Positions 22,771 to 34,725 of a stretch of 64,000 nt of DNA are shown in pieces (positions within the stretch are counted from its first letter, which is position 1; the number at the start of each line of letters is the position of its first letter). Position numbers and translations under genes: made by a program. The notes beneath the pieces are model-generated. The model did not search any database. It was not told where the DNA came from and saw only the letters and a program-made list of their open reading frames with translations. This DNA is from Tretioscincus oriximinensis (Eukaryota; Chordata; Lepidosauria; Squamata; Gymnophthalmidae): contig JAJVDF010000016.1 in the NCBI GenBank assembly GCA_022410635.1, positions 3,050,889 to 3,114,888 of the forward strand. Direction: 5' to 3'.

Positions 22771-22945
22771 CTGGTTCACCACTGGGGAAGGTGGTCACCT
22801 TCCCCTNCCGTGGGCCAAACTTGCCAAGGGTGATGTGTGTCACACTGACCTGNTCCACCACTGGGTAAGTTCCTGGCCTCCCCCATTGGATGGTCAAACA
22901 GTAGCAAGAGTGGTAACATGCATTACCCTAATCTGGTTCACCCTA
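22771..22945 (+). repeat. Degenerate tandem repeat, about 80-bp unit
   Basis: Two copies and the start of a third can be aligned. CCTGGTTCACCACTGGGG...GGGCCAAACTTGCCAAGGGTGATG is followed by CCTGNTCCACCACTGGG...GGTCAAACAGTAGCAAGAGTGGTA, and then by ATCTGGTTCACC at about 22930. Units differ at many sites and contain Ns. Confidence 0.6.
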
Positions 22946-25585
22946 TCAGGAATGGGAAGTCTACACCTCTTAACTGATAGTTTTTTCTTAACCATGTGAT
23001 GGGGTAGCAGCCAACTTTATTTTAGGGATTTTATATCTGACCTTATAATTTCAGATTCATTCAGAAAGCTTCTCGTGGTATATATCAGGATCATATCCTT
23101 TGAAGTGAGGTGTTTCTTTTAAAGAAAACTTACTGCAAGTGAATACAGACCAAGGAAGGTATTAGTGGCCACCAGTGTGGCAGAAATAGTGGTGTGGTGG
23201 GGGAGAGGGAGAAAGGGGAGGGTCTCAATGAGGTCTTAACNAAGATCTTTCCAAATTGCTTTTTTAACCCAACCTCTTGTTATCCTTACGGCTTACCACT
23301 GTTAAGTATATATCAACTGCAACTTAGGATACATCAAACATATATCTGTTAAGAAAATAAGTAACAGAAGAATGGCCTCAGGTTTTTCTACAGCCCCTTT
23401 AATTTTGTATGGCCTTCAGGGATGGTAAACTAAGCGTTGGATCCCCCCACCCCCATGCACCCACTTTAACTCTTACAGCATTTTAGTACATTATTATATA
23501 TTTATCCAGGTTGTAGAAGTTGGCTCTATGTTGAAACACCTCACTCTCACACACACAGTGCTTCTGGGAATAAATTTCTCTTCACAACTCAGGCATTTTT
23601 AGGGGAGATGGAGATGTGGGGCACATGATGCCAAATGATGATGATTGTTGAATATTTATTATTAATGTTGTTTTTTCCAGTGCTCTATGTTATCCAGCTA
23701 GATTTCTTCTATGCTCATATTCNCTTATTCTGACCCATGCAGCCTAATAATGTTTCAGCTTATACACTTCCTTCCCCTTCCTTTCTCTTTTAAAACAAGA
23801 CCCTTTTTAGCATTTATNACATTAAACAAATTACCTGCTTCTATATTTGCAGCAAATCCAAGAAGCAATATTATTAGATTTAACNTAAAATCAATGAAAA
23901 TGCACTTAATTGTAATTAACAACTTGATAACAGCTTTTCCATATTTAGTGGGTTTTATCTTCCTTTCATCNCCTCTTGGTGCAGAGAGGCAGATGGTATA
24001 AAATAGTAAACAAAACCTTTTATCTAACACAGACTGCTCTGTCAAGACTTCTAAATTATTTATTCGGAAGAAAAAGAAAGTAACATAAAATAGAAGGAAA
24101 GATATCCTTTAAACCTTTTTTTCTTCATAATTGTATCATGGCTTCCTCACAGTTTTAGACATTTATTTAAGTTATTTTAAAATTCACGGCTGAAAAGTTG
24201 GCTTCTGTTTTTTCTACCAAGCTAACTCACCTGATTTGTCAGAACAGCTCGAAAATGAAGTGCTAACTGGTGGATTTTATTGAAAGGAAACCAAGTGGAA
24301 CAACATATGTATTTTCTTAGGAAACTAAAAAGTTTGCAGTCCTATGGCATTCCTTGGGGTAAATTCTTTGTTATGAATTACAACCTGCTTACTGATGAGT
24401 TGTTAATAAAAAGTGGACCTGCTGGGCCATTATATTCTTCACATAGTATACCTANGGTTGTTGGAATTTTTTTCCCTTGCCTTTTTTTTTNAAAAAAAGG
24501 GGGCTTTCATTAATGCACTGAGTGTGAATAAATCTGTTTCTCATTTGTAATTGTTTTCCCTTCAACTAGACATTAATTTATTACCAAATCAAACACTCAT
24601 CTATTTTAGAAGTGAAGACTTCTAAAAAAGAAAATGTGCAGTGTGAGAGACTAAAAGGTCAAAAAAATGACAGATACAAGACATCCAAGTGTCTTTTGTT
24701 CCCTTACAGAACATCCAAGGGTCCAGGATCATGAGAAAGGGGCATCAGGCCCCAGCCGGGTTTTGTGCAGAGAGACGCCAGCTGGGCTTGTACACAGTCG
24801 AGAAAAGGGGTTGGAGGAAAACGTTGAGGGAAAGTAGAAACAGATGGTAACCTGAGGTGGCAGTATGGCTTTATTTAGTGCAGCGGCTTTTCTTATTTAT
24901 TTATTTGGGTTTTATTTATTTATTTTTATAAATGCATCTGCTCACAATGGGAAGTCTTGTGGACTTTTGTTCATTATTGCTGGCTAATCAAGTTTTCTAA
25001 TGGCCCAACAACTTTTAGCAAAGATGGCATAGTAGGAAGGAGGAATATGGCTAAGAGTTTTTTGCACATTTTTAGTTTATCAGATGGTAACTTTATACAC
25101 TATTCTGTATAGGCAAAGGTGAGTCTGGAAAACACATGCTCATCATCTCATGGTATTATTCAGCACTAGTTCTCTGGAACTCATGGAAGATGGGGAAAGA
25201 GAAGGGAGGAGATTTGAAGAGAGATGAAAACGCTACCTATTTCTTGGCCTGACTAGGTTTCTTATCTTTCAACAAAGGAAGATTTTAAGATGGAGAGGAA
25301 ACATGCAGGATATTTCCCAATTCCAATATTTCTTTCAAAGAAGTGCGTATTTGTTTGTGTTCTTTCAGGATGGCTTGATTAAGGAAAAATTTGCTTTGGG
25401 AGTCTAAGGCCCTGGTCTCACACATCTACTTTTAAATGGACAGTTACACTTGCAATATTGTGTGTAGATCTTGCTTTACATTCAAGAGTTCAATTTGGAG
25501 CTAGATCAGTGGCAAGCATTGGAACAGTTGGAGTCTACATTTTTAGAATGCTACTCTTTAAGAATGCTTATTTTATCCTAAGAAA
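22946..25585. other. Unique sequence, no gene seen
   Basis: 23700-24000 is complex AT-rich DNA with CTTAATTGTAATTAAC and AAATCAATGAAAATGC, candidate conserved noncoding sequence. (TTTA)n runs occur at 24893-24926. Nothing else is recognised. Confidence 0.4.
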
Positions 25586-25638
25586 TATTGAGACCTTCGG
25601 TATGGGGCGGGGTATAAATACAAATAAATAAATAAAAT
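25586..25638 (+). mobile_element. L2-type 3' tail remnant
   Basis: TTGAGACCTTCGGTATGGGG CGGGGTATAAATACAAATAA ATAAATAAA is the same tail as the SINE at 29993-30277. No SINE head precedes it, so it is a severely 5'-truncated LINE or SINE copy. Confidence 0.6.
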
Positions 25639-27965
25639 ATTTCTCAAAGGGAATTTTATGCCTTACAACCTCAGTCCCCATCACTTGCTGTTTTAACTTT
25701 GACTGAAGCCAAAATGGTATGTATATTAAAAGCACTCATGAATGAAATATGATTTTGACACTGCAATTTTCTAGTTTCTCCTGATATATAAGGCAAAGTT
25801 ATCCCCCAGCAATCTTTCCTGATAGATGTGGATATATTTCTGTAATTCACATGGTTCAGCAGGGGCTGCATGAACCCAGCATAATTCAGTTTAGCCCTTG
25901 TTTCTCATAAATGGCTAACCTGGTCTTTAGAACATGGTACTTGGGAAAAAATAAAGTGTGTTATGTGAACTGATAGCTCAGCCATGAATGTTTGCGGTAA
26001 AAAGAATATCCATTATCCTTAACTGTTAAGTCTTTAATGAGTAATGACAAATTTCTCCGATAGGAGGTCATCCGGATCTCCTTTTGGTCTCTGTGCCTTA
26101 GGAACTGCCTCCTTGTTGTCTCAGTCTTTGAAAGGTTTCACAGTGCTTTTTAAAAAAGAAGACAAAATTGACAGCCAAGAGAAAATGGAGTAGACACATT
26201 TTTCAANCTGACCTCCTCCCCCTTCTTCTTAACCACAGTTAATTCTTCCCTTTTGCTCTGTGTTATAGGACTTATGTCCGGAAACAATAGGAGCCTAGCA
26301 CCTTCCCATATGATCTCCTTCTTCATTTTAGCTGCTTGTAAAAATCCATTCTAGTCCCTTGAGACCTAACAAGTAACAAGTACAGTGCCTCCAGCTTTGG
26401 CTCTTCCAGATGGGATTCTCATTGGGATGAAGCATTTATGTGAACTCAAATGAGGATTATTATTTTTTTGCGGGGGGGAATCAACAGCTAATCTGCCTGC
26501 CAAAAATCTATCTTCTTGGCTAAATCATTTAAAGAAATGGTGGACATGATTACCAGCTAGAACTGTGATGCATCGGAAATATTTTCTATTCTCTAGTTAG
26601 GTCCATCACTCTAGTTTCAGGTAGAAAGTAATCCTGTAATACAACTCATGGGAAAAGGCAAGGTAGGAAAATGTTGGCAAGAAGAAGAGAAAACAGAAAA
26701 GGAAGCATTAGAAGGCTTAAGGCCTGCACAGGTGCAAGGAGATTTAGGTGAGAAAAAGAGTTAGCTTTTCCTGAATTTTTTTTTTAAAAAAACTTTTTGA
26801 TTTATCTCCAAGAAAACATATGAAATGTACTGTCTGAATGTTCTCTGCCCAACGATTTGGGGCACTAGTTTGGTTTTAGAGTTAATAGCATGGAATATTA
26901 GTGTGATATAGAAATGTGGACAAACGCTGAAACAGCAGTTCAAAACTTGCACTGCTCATTCTCATTCAAAGCTTTTCAAAAATCGAACCTCTTCAAACAC
27001 ACAACCTTCAAAATTTACTAAAGAGCCCTTTTGAAGATCAAAATGATACTAAACATGAACCAATTCAATTTGAACTGGAGTATTCAACAAGTTTTTTATC
27101 AGATCTTTTCCTGGGTTCAAATTCATACTACCACCAGGAAGTGACTTAGTTCAAAATTGAATCGATTCAGCAATCTAATATCACTAAAAGAAATCATACA
27201 TCTGATTTTTCTTTTCCCTCTAATTCCTTTTGTGAACACAAAATACAGTCTTGAATAAGCGCAAAGTGAGCGAAAATTTCTCAGAAAATAATTGTTTTGA
27301 AAAAAATGGACAACAGCATCACTTTTGATTACAATGATATTTGATGGATTTCTTTTTCTGTAATAGTTGTAAGGATGCTGATGGAGCATTTCCACTCAGC
27401 TCTATCAAGGAAAGCAGTCGTCAGGGAACAGNGGGGATGGTGAACACGCCATGTACGCTCAAGTATCCATGTAGGCTCAAGTATCTTCTCCAACATTAGG
27501 AGGATAAATAACCTGAATGAGAGGATCTTGTGATAGCCATTTTCCTTTTTCAGTTATTTTGGTTCCTTAGGCTCTATTTGCAATAGAATTAGCCTGACAC
27601 ATAGTTTGGTGGCATTTATGTCACTGTGTGATAAGAAATATTACATATCATGCAGTATGGGAAAGCAGGTATGATAGCGCTTTCCCCCAATATAGCATGA
27701 TCACTGAACCATATGAATGAAAATGTCGGTAGCTGTGCATGCTCAAATAGTGCCAGGTATTTCAAACTGACAAAATATTTGGATGTTTAAGCAACTGACT
27801 GCACANACACACTCATACACACACACACACTGTGCTTCTGCCTAGATGGCTGCATATGAAGCGATGATCGTGTAGTTAATTTATTATGTGATATTGCTTT
27901 ATTGTGTGACATTTGGTGCCATTTGGAAGAGGCCTTGACTTTGGTTNTAAATACATTTTGTTCCT
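25639..27965. other. No gene seen
   Basis: Unique sequence. 26960-27180 contains several TTCAAA/TTTGAA and TTCAATTTGAAC-like words that may be an old inverted repeat. A short CA run lies at 27805-27830. Confidence 0.35.
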
Positions 27966-28024
27966 TTGAGAGTCTAAGACTTTCGGGTATAGGGCGGGGT
28001 ATAAGTATAAATAAATAATAATTT
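27966..28024 (+). mobile_element. L2-type 3' tail remnant
   Basis: GAGAGTCTAAGACTTTCGGG TATAGGGCGGGGTATAAGTA TAAATAAATAATAA is the same tail class as at 25586 and 30200, without a recognisable head. Confidence 0.6.
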
Positions 28025-29992
28025 TATATATTCAATCCCAAAGGCGCTGGAAGCATGTTGATTGTGAGGTGATTGGAAAGTTTTAAAGAATTAACTACCT
28101 CTTGAGGAAATATGCAATCTAAGAGCCACATTCAACCTTCCGCAAATATCTGAGAACTTTGCTGTGGGAATTGTGACATCATCTCTGGGTTTAGAGACTA
28201 TGACAGATGGACAATTGCAAGTTTCTCCTATAAAGTGAATTCCTTTAATGCACATTTCACTATTACATGGCCTAGTCAATTGAGAAATTATGTAACTCAC
28301 TATTGCATTTTTATTTTGCTGAAAGTCAGAGAAGTGAACCCTAAAGCATGTTGGGCTCTTCTTGGTCCATCAACTATTTCCCCACTTGTCTTTGTGAAGC
28401 GAGAAGGGTATTTCGTATGTGCCATTGGGATGTTTTGATTGTGTACTGGTGAATCCTGATTGCTTTTCTTTGAATTGAAAGGTACGTTCAGACTGCCTTA
28501 TGCTATTGTTGCTGGCTGTCCACAAGTATAAAAAGATAATCTTTCCTCCCCATGAATCCTAGCTTGTGACTGGCTGTTGTAAAACCTTTCAGTCACTGGT
28601 TGCTGGCTGCCCTTGTTGCCCGGCAAGGAATTCAAGAGAGAGAGGNAAAAAATCTGACTTTTAAACTTGTATGAATTTAGTTAGCCTGCAAGTGGGTGTT
28701 TTAAATTCCATTGTTGCTTTTTTCCACTGCAGATATAATTGCAAAAAGCAGCNCATCCTCCTCCTAGCCTCTGCTTTCACTGATGAGCAGGGCTGCAAGT
28801 CTCACAAGTAATATTCTGACAGTGCTACCATATTGCAAAGTCTAGGCACTGCACCACAAAAGCCATATAAAAGTACTAGGAAGAAAAAGTGTAATGACAG
28901 ACCTTTTGAGTGCTATCACTGCTAGATGCTCACAATTACATGAGTATGTAGCCTAAATATGGTGTATACAGAGCAGAGGGAGGTGAAACATTAAAATGCG
29001 TTCTATTAGTTAATATGGTTGTTTGATGCCTTTGATTGCTTTATGCTTTCATATGAGTAGTGTCATCAGTGTGTTCAGACTGGGGAAGATCTGAGCCTAC
29101 ATGATCGTGCTGACATTTGCTTATTCAGCATTGCAGTGTGTGAACAGTCCTAATTGGTTGTAGAGGTAGCATTTTGCCCGACTTTTGCATTTTCTTCCTT
29201 GCAGTTTGTCAAAAGTCTTTCCATCTATGTTATTACATATTATTATTGTGCCTGACATTTATATTGCAGGATTTTCAGACATGGCTTTTTTGTATTTTTC
29301 TGGTATTGCCTTTATTTCTGAAAGATCCTGCCATAATCTTTCAATGCAAGTTCCTTTCCATACTTTCCTTTCATTGGGATAACTTCCTTATTCCATCCAA
29401 TGTAAATTGATAGCTTTTGGTACCATAGCGCATGGTATTTCCTAGATTACTTTTGTGGGATAGAAATGGCAGGGGGTTATTATGGTGATTCCATTTCCAA
29501 GTGCAAGGACAATCTTAGATTATAGTGCTTAGTGATTTTCCCTTGACATCTTGGAGCAAAGCAGAGGGGATCTACAGTACACTAATTCTATCACCAACAT
29601 TGTTTAACATCTATTTTATGTAGGGTGTTTTGCAATGAGGCGACACTTATTTCTCTTTCCCCAGTACACCTGAATCAGAAGATATGATGAACTCCTGAAT
29701 CATCATTTGGATACAAAGATATTCTAGATGTGGGCCAACAACTCCTGTAGCTAAGAATGGCTGGTGTAGTAACAATGTCCAAACCTAGATAATGATAGTG
29801 AAGCCACTGTTGTCTATGTACTTCTATCCTTTTATTTATACTATAATATAATGTGCTATAAATAAAAGGATGTGTAATAGATAAGTGGTTACGATTGGTG
29901 AAATTTTGAGATTTAGCCAATTTAAGGTAGAAGAAATGCAAAGGAGTACATAATGGTTTTTTCTGATTCTTGTCTTAAGTTCCTTCCACACT
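28025..29992. other. No gene seen
   Basis: Unique sequence. Short frames around 29174-29410 and elsewhere show no family motifs. Confidence 0.4.
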
Positions 29993-30235
29993 AGAGAGCC
30001 AGTTTGGTGTAGTGGTTAGAGTGTTGGACTTGTACCTGGTAGTCTCCCGGTTCGATTCCCCACTCCTCCATGAAAGCCATCTGGGTGACCTTGGGCCAGT
30101 CACAGTTCTTTGAATTCTCTCTGTCCCACCTACTCCACAAGGTGTCTGTTGTGGAGAAAGCAACAAAAGCTATATGCGCCACCCTATGGTTGCCCACCCT
30201 GAGACCTTCGGGTACAGGGCGGGTACAAGTACAAA

Positions 30236-30274
<39 letters not shown>

Positions 30275-30277
30275 ATG
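29993..30277 (+). mobile_element. tRNA-derived SINE with L2-type tail and (AAAT)n
   Basis: The head AGAGAGCCAGTTTGGTGTAG TGGTTAGAGTG includes an A-box-like TAGTGGTTAGA. The B box GGTTCGATTCC is at about 30049-30059. The body has GGGTGACCTTGGGCCAGTCA, typical of squamate tRNA SINEs. The 3' end is GAGACCTTCGGGTACAGGGC followed by (AAAT)n from about 30232. That L2-like tail implies mobilisation by an L2-clade LINE. An antisense relative is at 33919-34082. Confidence 0.85.
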
Positions 30278-30322
30278 GTAAAACCCAAAATGGGTTTTGA
30301 ACCTGGCATAAAGCAATCCCTC

Positions 30323-30660
30323 ATTCATTTACATTACATAAAAGGTTAATGGTGAGCTGGTGAGAGGAGACTTAGGAAGAACCAGGAAGTTGCTACTGAG
30401 CATGTGAGCCAGCTGAGATTTTGCAGCTCTGACTGGCATCCTCTCACCTTAGGCAAACCCAGCTGGGCTCCAGGCAGCTTTCTGTTGGAAGGAGAAGCAT
30501 TTTGAGCTGATGTTAGAAAACACCAGCAACCTCTTTTTCTGCAACAAAGGAGCTTTATTCTGGGTGTAGCCTGGAAGGACAATGGAAGCTGCCTTGCCCT
30601 ATGGTGGAGGCATGCAGATGATCCTATGAACTTAGTAGAAGAACCTTGCCTGGAAGCAAC
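30323..30660 (+). repeat. Unclassified interspersed repeat, copy B (no LTR)
   Basis: This is the paralog of 14120-14765, colinear throughout. Where copy A has the LTR, this copy reads TAGAAGAACCTTGCCTGGAA without interruption (AGAAC at 30640-30644). It runs into a CT microsatellite at about 30660-30676. Confidence 0.75.
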
Positions 30661-30757
30661 CTCTCTCTCTCTCTGTTTCCTTTTGCATTAGTCTTTCTTG
30701 ATGAATCACTTTGTAAAACAATTAGTTAAAGGACAGGATTCCCTGGGAACCCAAACA

Positions 30758-30814
30758 TTTAACTAGAGCTCTTTTTTATTAATTTATTTATTTTAACTAG
30801 AGCTCTTTTTTATT
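30758..30814 (+). repeat. Short direct duplication
   Basis: TTTAACTAGAGCTCTTTTTT ATT occurs at 30758-30780 and exactly again at 30792-30814, separated by 11 T/A-rich bases. Confidence 0.9.
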
Positions 30815-31291
30815 TCAAATACAACCAACTATAGCTTTGGGAATGAAACGTGGGATGTCACACTTTTTGAAATGCAATAAACTGCAGTAACCTTAGGCTA
30901 CATCCAGACTACTTCTTTTTGTAATTATTTCTGTATCTAATACTATAAAGATCTTAGGCTGTTAAAACTGGCCACCCTCATTCACAAAGAAACTGCTTCA
31001 TCCTTGGAAACCCCCACTGACTAAAAAAAGCCCTGTAGGTTTACAACTCTACCCTATTCCTAGCACAAGAAAAAAGAAATACAGGTCTCTTACAGTCTTG
31101 GTTCTTGGACGTTATACCTTTGCTCATGCAGGAGCCCTCCTGGGTGTCTCAACTGCAAGTGTACATAGTACTCAGACAAACAGGGCCAGGAGAAAATATT
31201 ATGTTATTAGGAGCTAAAGGCAATGAATGATCTCAATAAAGTCCAGCAAAGGAGCTAGCAGCACTTAGAGACTAACCTGAGAAAAGTGGGT

Positions 31292-31326
31292 GGCATAAGC
31301 TTTCGTAGACACGTCTACTTCTTCAG
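31292..31326 (-). ncRNA. Hammerhead-ribozyme-like motif (left arm)
   Basis: On the minus strand CTGAAGA (fits CUGANGA) is followed by a perfect 6-bp hairpin GTAGAC/GTCTAC, then GAAA, then GC-TTAT-GC as a minimal stem III. This is the hammerhead core order. The base after stem III is C where a U pairing with the last A of GAAA is expected, so cleavage may be lost. Penelope-like elements are known to carry hammerhead motifs in their terminal repeats. Confidence 0.6.
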
Positions 31327-31931
31327 ATGCTGAGGGACTAATGTCAGGGTCAGGTATTTATAGGAAATTGTGTATGGGAGAAGACAAAGCATATGCAACT
31401 GTAGTAAGGTGATGAGTTGCAGGTTAGAAAAACAGGTAAATAGCAGAAACTAATCCTCTTATGTGAAAAAGTCCCTGGGGCAACAAGAGGCAACGTCTGG
31501 TACAGAAACAATCAAATACTTAACAGGTTTCATAAAAATGTATAGTTAGCCAGGAAACCATTATCTCTGTTAAATCCTTTGTGGATGGCCTGGAACTTAT
31601 GAATGTATTCCAGTTCTACTGCTTCTCTTTCCAATCTTCCTTTGTAGTTTCTTTGTTCAAGGACTGCAGTCCTGAGGTCTAAGATAGAATGTCCTGGAAG
31701 GTTGAAATGTTCAGCAACTGGTTTCTGTATGTTTCCATTTCAAACATCTGATTTGTGTCCATTTCAACCTTCCAGGACATTCTNTTTCAGACCTCAGGAC
31801 TGCAGTCCTTGAACAAAGAAACTACAAAGGAAGATTTGAAAGAGAAGCAGCAGAACTTGAATACATTCATAAGTTCCAGGCCATCAACAATTTCCTATAA
31901 ATACCTGACCCTGACATTAGTCCCTCAGCAT

Positions 31932-31966
31932 CTGAAGAAGTAGACATGTCTACGAAAGCTTATGCC
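31932..31966 (+). ncRNA. Hammerhead-ribozyme-like motif (right arm)
   Basis: CTGAAGA (31932-31938), stem II GTAGAC-AT-GTCTAC (31940-31953), GAAA (31954-31957) and GC-TTAT-GC (31958-31965). It has the same core as the opposite-strand motif at 31292-31326, with one loop base changed, and the same C after stem III. Confidence 0.6.
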
Positions 31967-32067
31967 ACCCACTTTTCTCGAGTTAGTCTCAAAGTGCTGC
32001 TAGCTCCTTTGCTGGACTTTCTACTAGACTAACACGGCTATTTCTCTGAAATTNAATCTCAATAAAG

Positions 32068-32639
32068 ACATAGAGGAGGCACCAGCAATATGTAGGTCCA
32101 GGTTGTTCAATTTGCTGTCCTCNAAACATTCTTGAGTTCCCAAAATTCCACTCCTAACATTCCAAGATTGCTCTGGAATTTATGAGTTTTGACATTCTTC
32201 AAACTAAAAGACTGAAGATCATTGGAATTATACACAAACCACATTGGACAATAAAATGGCAAGAGCTCATTGCCTTTGGACTATCAACGTCATCTCCAAC
32301 CTTGGTTAAGGAAACTATGCAGATGTTCCTGGAACAACGATTGATACTGTAATACTACACTTTCATGCCTATTCACGGTGGGGAGGGTTTGGGGTGTGTG
32401 TTAATTGTATGTATAGTTTTTTATCCCTTGTTTGTTTGTTTCCGTAATAAATAAATAATAATAATAATAAAAAATATTCCTCTTTTGACATCCATACCAA
32501 CGTAAGCCTGTAACAATTGGAAATAAATGAGATAATTGTGCTGGGAAAAAAAAACACATTCCATGATAATATAGAATATTGAGAATCAGAGTTCAGAAGA
32601 TCATAACTGCTTCAAGTTGTGCTCTCTGCCATAGGTTTT
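32068..32639. other. No gene seen
   Basis: 32350-32475 ends in (AATA)n/(AATAAT)n after a T-rich stretch and may be the 3' terminus of an unidentified retroposon. Confidence 0.35.
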
Positions 32640-33108
32640 TCTAGGTATTCGTTCACACTCAGTGTGACTAATATTGCTTTGTCATATACTATTCAACTCT
32701 GCAGGCACACAGCATATTTCTACATCGATCGGAGCAAGATGAGGAAGACTCCAGCACATGGGTTAAACGTTTTTCAGCAGCCATCCACAATAAACGTCAT
32801 TTTCCCGGAATAAACTATTGTTGGGATATTCAGGCATCATTCTGGAGAACCTCCGTCCTCTCNCAGCCAACCCCCCGTCCTCTCCCAACCATATGCGTGT
32901 GCACAAATTAGGCACAAGAGGTTAAAGGAAGCGAGAACGCAGCAGCAGTTTCTAATGGCAGTTGCAAAAATTCTTGGTCTGCACTGCCCTGAGATCAGTG
33001 AGCGATATTACAGAACTGGGGATATGGTCACGNAGTATACAGGTTTGGTGTGCACAGACACATGATTGCTATATTCCGGAATANAGCTTTATAGTGGTTT
33101 TTAAGCAG
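32640..33108 (+). mobile_element. Non-autonomous DNA transposon family F, copy 1
   Basis: It shares an ordered set of blocks with 45050-45436 (same strand) and 48337-49328 (opposite strand): GTTCACAC near the start, CACAATAAACGTCATTTTCC, GGAATAAACTATTG, GATATTCAGGCATC, GGTTTGGTGTGCACAGACAC, GCTATATTCCGGAATA and AGTGGTTTTTAAGC near the end. No open frame is kept. The start is approximate. Confidence 0.6.
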
Positions 33109-33172
33109 CCCTGATTAGCAGTTTGGCCCATTATGAATCTACAGAACCTATGTTGATTGAGGATTAATTTGG

Positions 33173-33408
33173 GTCATGGTCACACCTACTTCAGTATATT
33201 TTGAGTATATCACATCCAGGTTCAGTATATTTTGAGAGGACACATCAACAAAATTACAAGATGTTTTCTTTTCGCATTTTCTAATTCAGAAAAAAACACA
33301 CCTTTGGTTCAGATATTGTGGACATAAAATTGCTATTCGCTTTGCTGATATATTTTTTTCATTCTGAAATTTAACTGAAGCTGGATTAAAATTTAGATGT
33401 GACCAGGG
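33173..33408. mobile_element. Possible MITE (TGGTCACA ends)
   Basis: The left end GTCATGGTCACACCTACTTC and the complement of the right end (CCCTGGTCACATCTAAATTT) are similar for about 20 bases with mismatches. An internal block (GAGAGGACACATCAACAAAA ... TTTTCTAATTCAGAAA) recurs at about 62395-62455, showing it is interspersed. End words like CTGGTCACACA also appear at 38061 and 25410 (CTGGTCTCACACATCTACTT). Confidence 0.5.
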
Positions 33409-33478
33409 TTTGGGGCAACTTGCCCATTATTTTGTAGCAATCTTTGATGTTTATTTTCACTTGTTTTTCTCTTGCTGT

Positions 33479-33494
33479 CCACTAGATGGCAGCA
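33479..33494 (+). promoter_or_regulatory. Strong CTCF-type motif
   Basis: CCACTAGATGGCAGCA matches every position of the common CTCF core consensus (CCASYAGRKGGCRS). It lies in sequence that I do not assign to a repeat, so it could be a conserved boundary site. Binding is not shown by sequence alone. Confidence 0.6.
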
Positions 33495-33918
33495 TGATGG
33501 ACGCATTCCGTTGTATCTTCTGTTGGTGATTTATTTTGTTTTGTTTGGCTTGTTTTTTAAATAAAGGGTTCAGAGATAATTTATTTTGGAGCCTGGCGTA
33601 GAAGAAGGAGTCAAAGCAAATCTTTGCTGGCTTTTCACCTATTTGTTTGGTTTGTAAGATGAATTAGAATGCTGCCAGTTCAGCAGAGGCACAAATCATT
33701 TAGAATATGGCACTAGCATGGAAAATTTCAGATGATGAATACAACTACCTTATCAAATTAGGCTGATACGTTACTTACACAAGAAATGGAGAAGCTGTGG
33801 CCTTATAGATGCTGCTATTCTTCATGTTCACTGAGGTGATGACAGATCAACAATCATATCAATAAGATCACAAACTATTTCAAATGTTTATTTAATAAAG
33901 CCCCTTTCACCAAAAGGC

Positions 33919-34082
33919 TTTTGTTACTTTCTTCACAACAGACACCCTGTGAAGTAGGTGGGGCTTAGAGAATTCTAAAGATCTGCGATTGGCCCAAGGT
34001 CATCCAGCCAGAGGAGTGTGGAATCAAACTGGGCGGCTTCCAAATAAGAGTCCAACACTCTATAAACATTACACTAAACTGG
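33919..34082 (-). mobile_element. tRNA-derived SINE head and body, antisense
   Basis: The minus strand reads AGCCAGTTTAGTGTAATGTT ... GTTTGATTCCACACTCCTC ... GGATGACCTTGGGCCAATCG ... CACCTACTTCACAGGGTGTC, colinear with the SINE at 29993-30160. The L2-type tail is missing. Confidence 0.8.
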
Positions 34083-34725
34083 CTGTAACTTTGATGGTCA
34101 GTGATTTATCATGGTCTCAGGCACTGTTTTTTTTTTTTGATAATGTTCCCATCTTAGAGCCTGTTGTCTTTAAGGATGGTACAACAGCTTTCACAGTTGT
34201 GGTTAGACTTAATTAACCTCTCATGTGTGNATGGACAGCAGAGGGAACCAATATCTGATCAGTGTGATTTCTATGTCTTTATAATGAACTTACCTTAAAA
34301 TGGTTTATGAAGGGATACAGTAGTTCCCTTCTGCATAGTAGATTGATTTAAGGGGTGCCCTTCCCTTCTTGTTNGTATGCTGCACCTGCACCAGAAGGAT
34401 TGTAACTAAATAAATTTATTTTCATATTAACTGTGGTGGCTAAAAATTCCACAACAATGGACCTTTTTATCAAGTGGACGCTGAACATGTGTGATCTCCT
34501 GGCGTGGACTGAAGATGATCTTGCTTCTATCTCACTAAATATCATGAGTGGGGATGGATCTTTAGTCTACAGAACAGCTTCCTCAGAAAAGACCCACTTG
34601 AGGTCATTATTTCTTTTTCTTTTTTAGTAGATTTTCATTTGACTGTTATGTTTTAACATTGCATTTTATACTTTTAACCTATTTTATACTTTTATGTACC
34701 TAAAGAACTTTTGCTACTGTGCACT
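34083..34725. other. No gene seen
   Basis: Unique sequence with one N-containing stretch. The frame at 34433-34627 has no recognised domain. Confidence 0.4.

Larger units (their letters stand above)
31242..32055. mobile_element. Penelope-like element copy with long inverted arms
   Basis: The left arm (about 31242-31700) is inverted relative to the right arm (about 31760-32010). The right arm lacks about 200 bases that the left keeps (about 31375-31580). Both arms contain AGCTTTCGTAGAC/GTCTACGAAAGCT next to CTTCTTCAGATG/CATCTGAAGAAG. The right end finishes GACTAACACGGCTATTTCTC TGAAATT, the terminus typical of vertebrate Penelope-like elements. A 12-bp duplication ATCTCAATAAAG flanks it (31230-31241 and 32056-32067). 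No reverse transcriptase or GIY-YIG domain is present, so only terminal (pLTR) sequence in inverted orientation was inserted, as this class often does. Confidence 0.8.

Noticed and set aside
29993..30060. tRNA gene candidate (A and B boxes)
   Set aside because: Continues into a SINE body and L2-type tail; it is the head of a SINE and not a functional tRNA.
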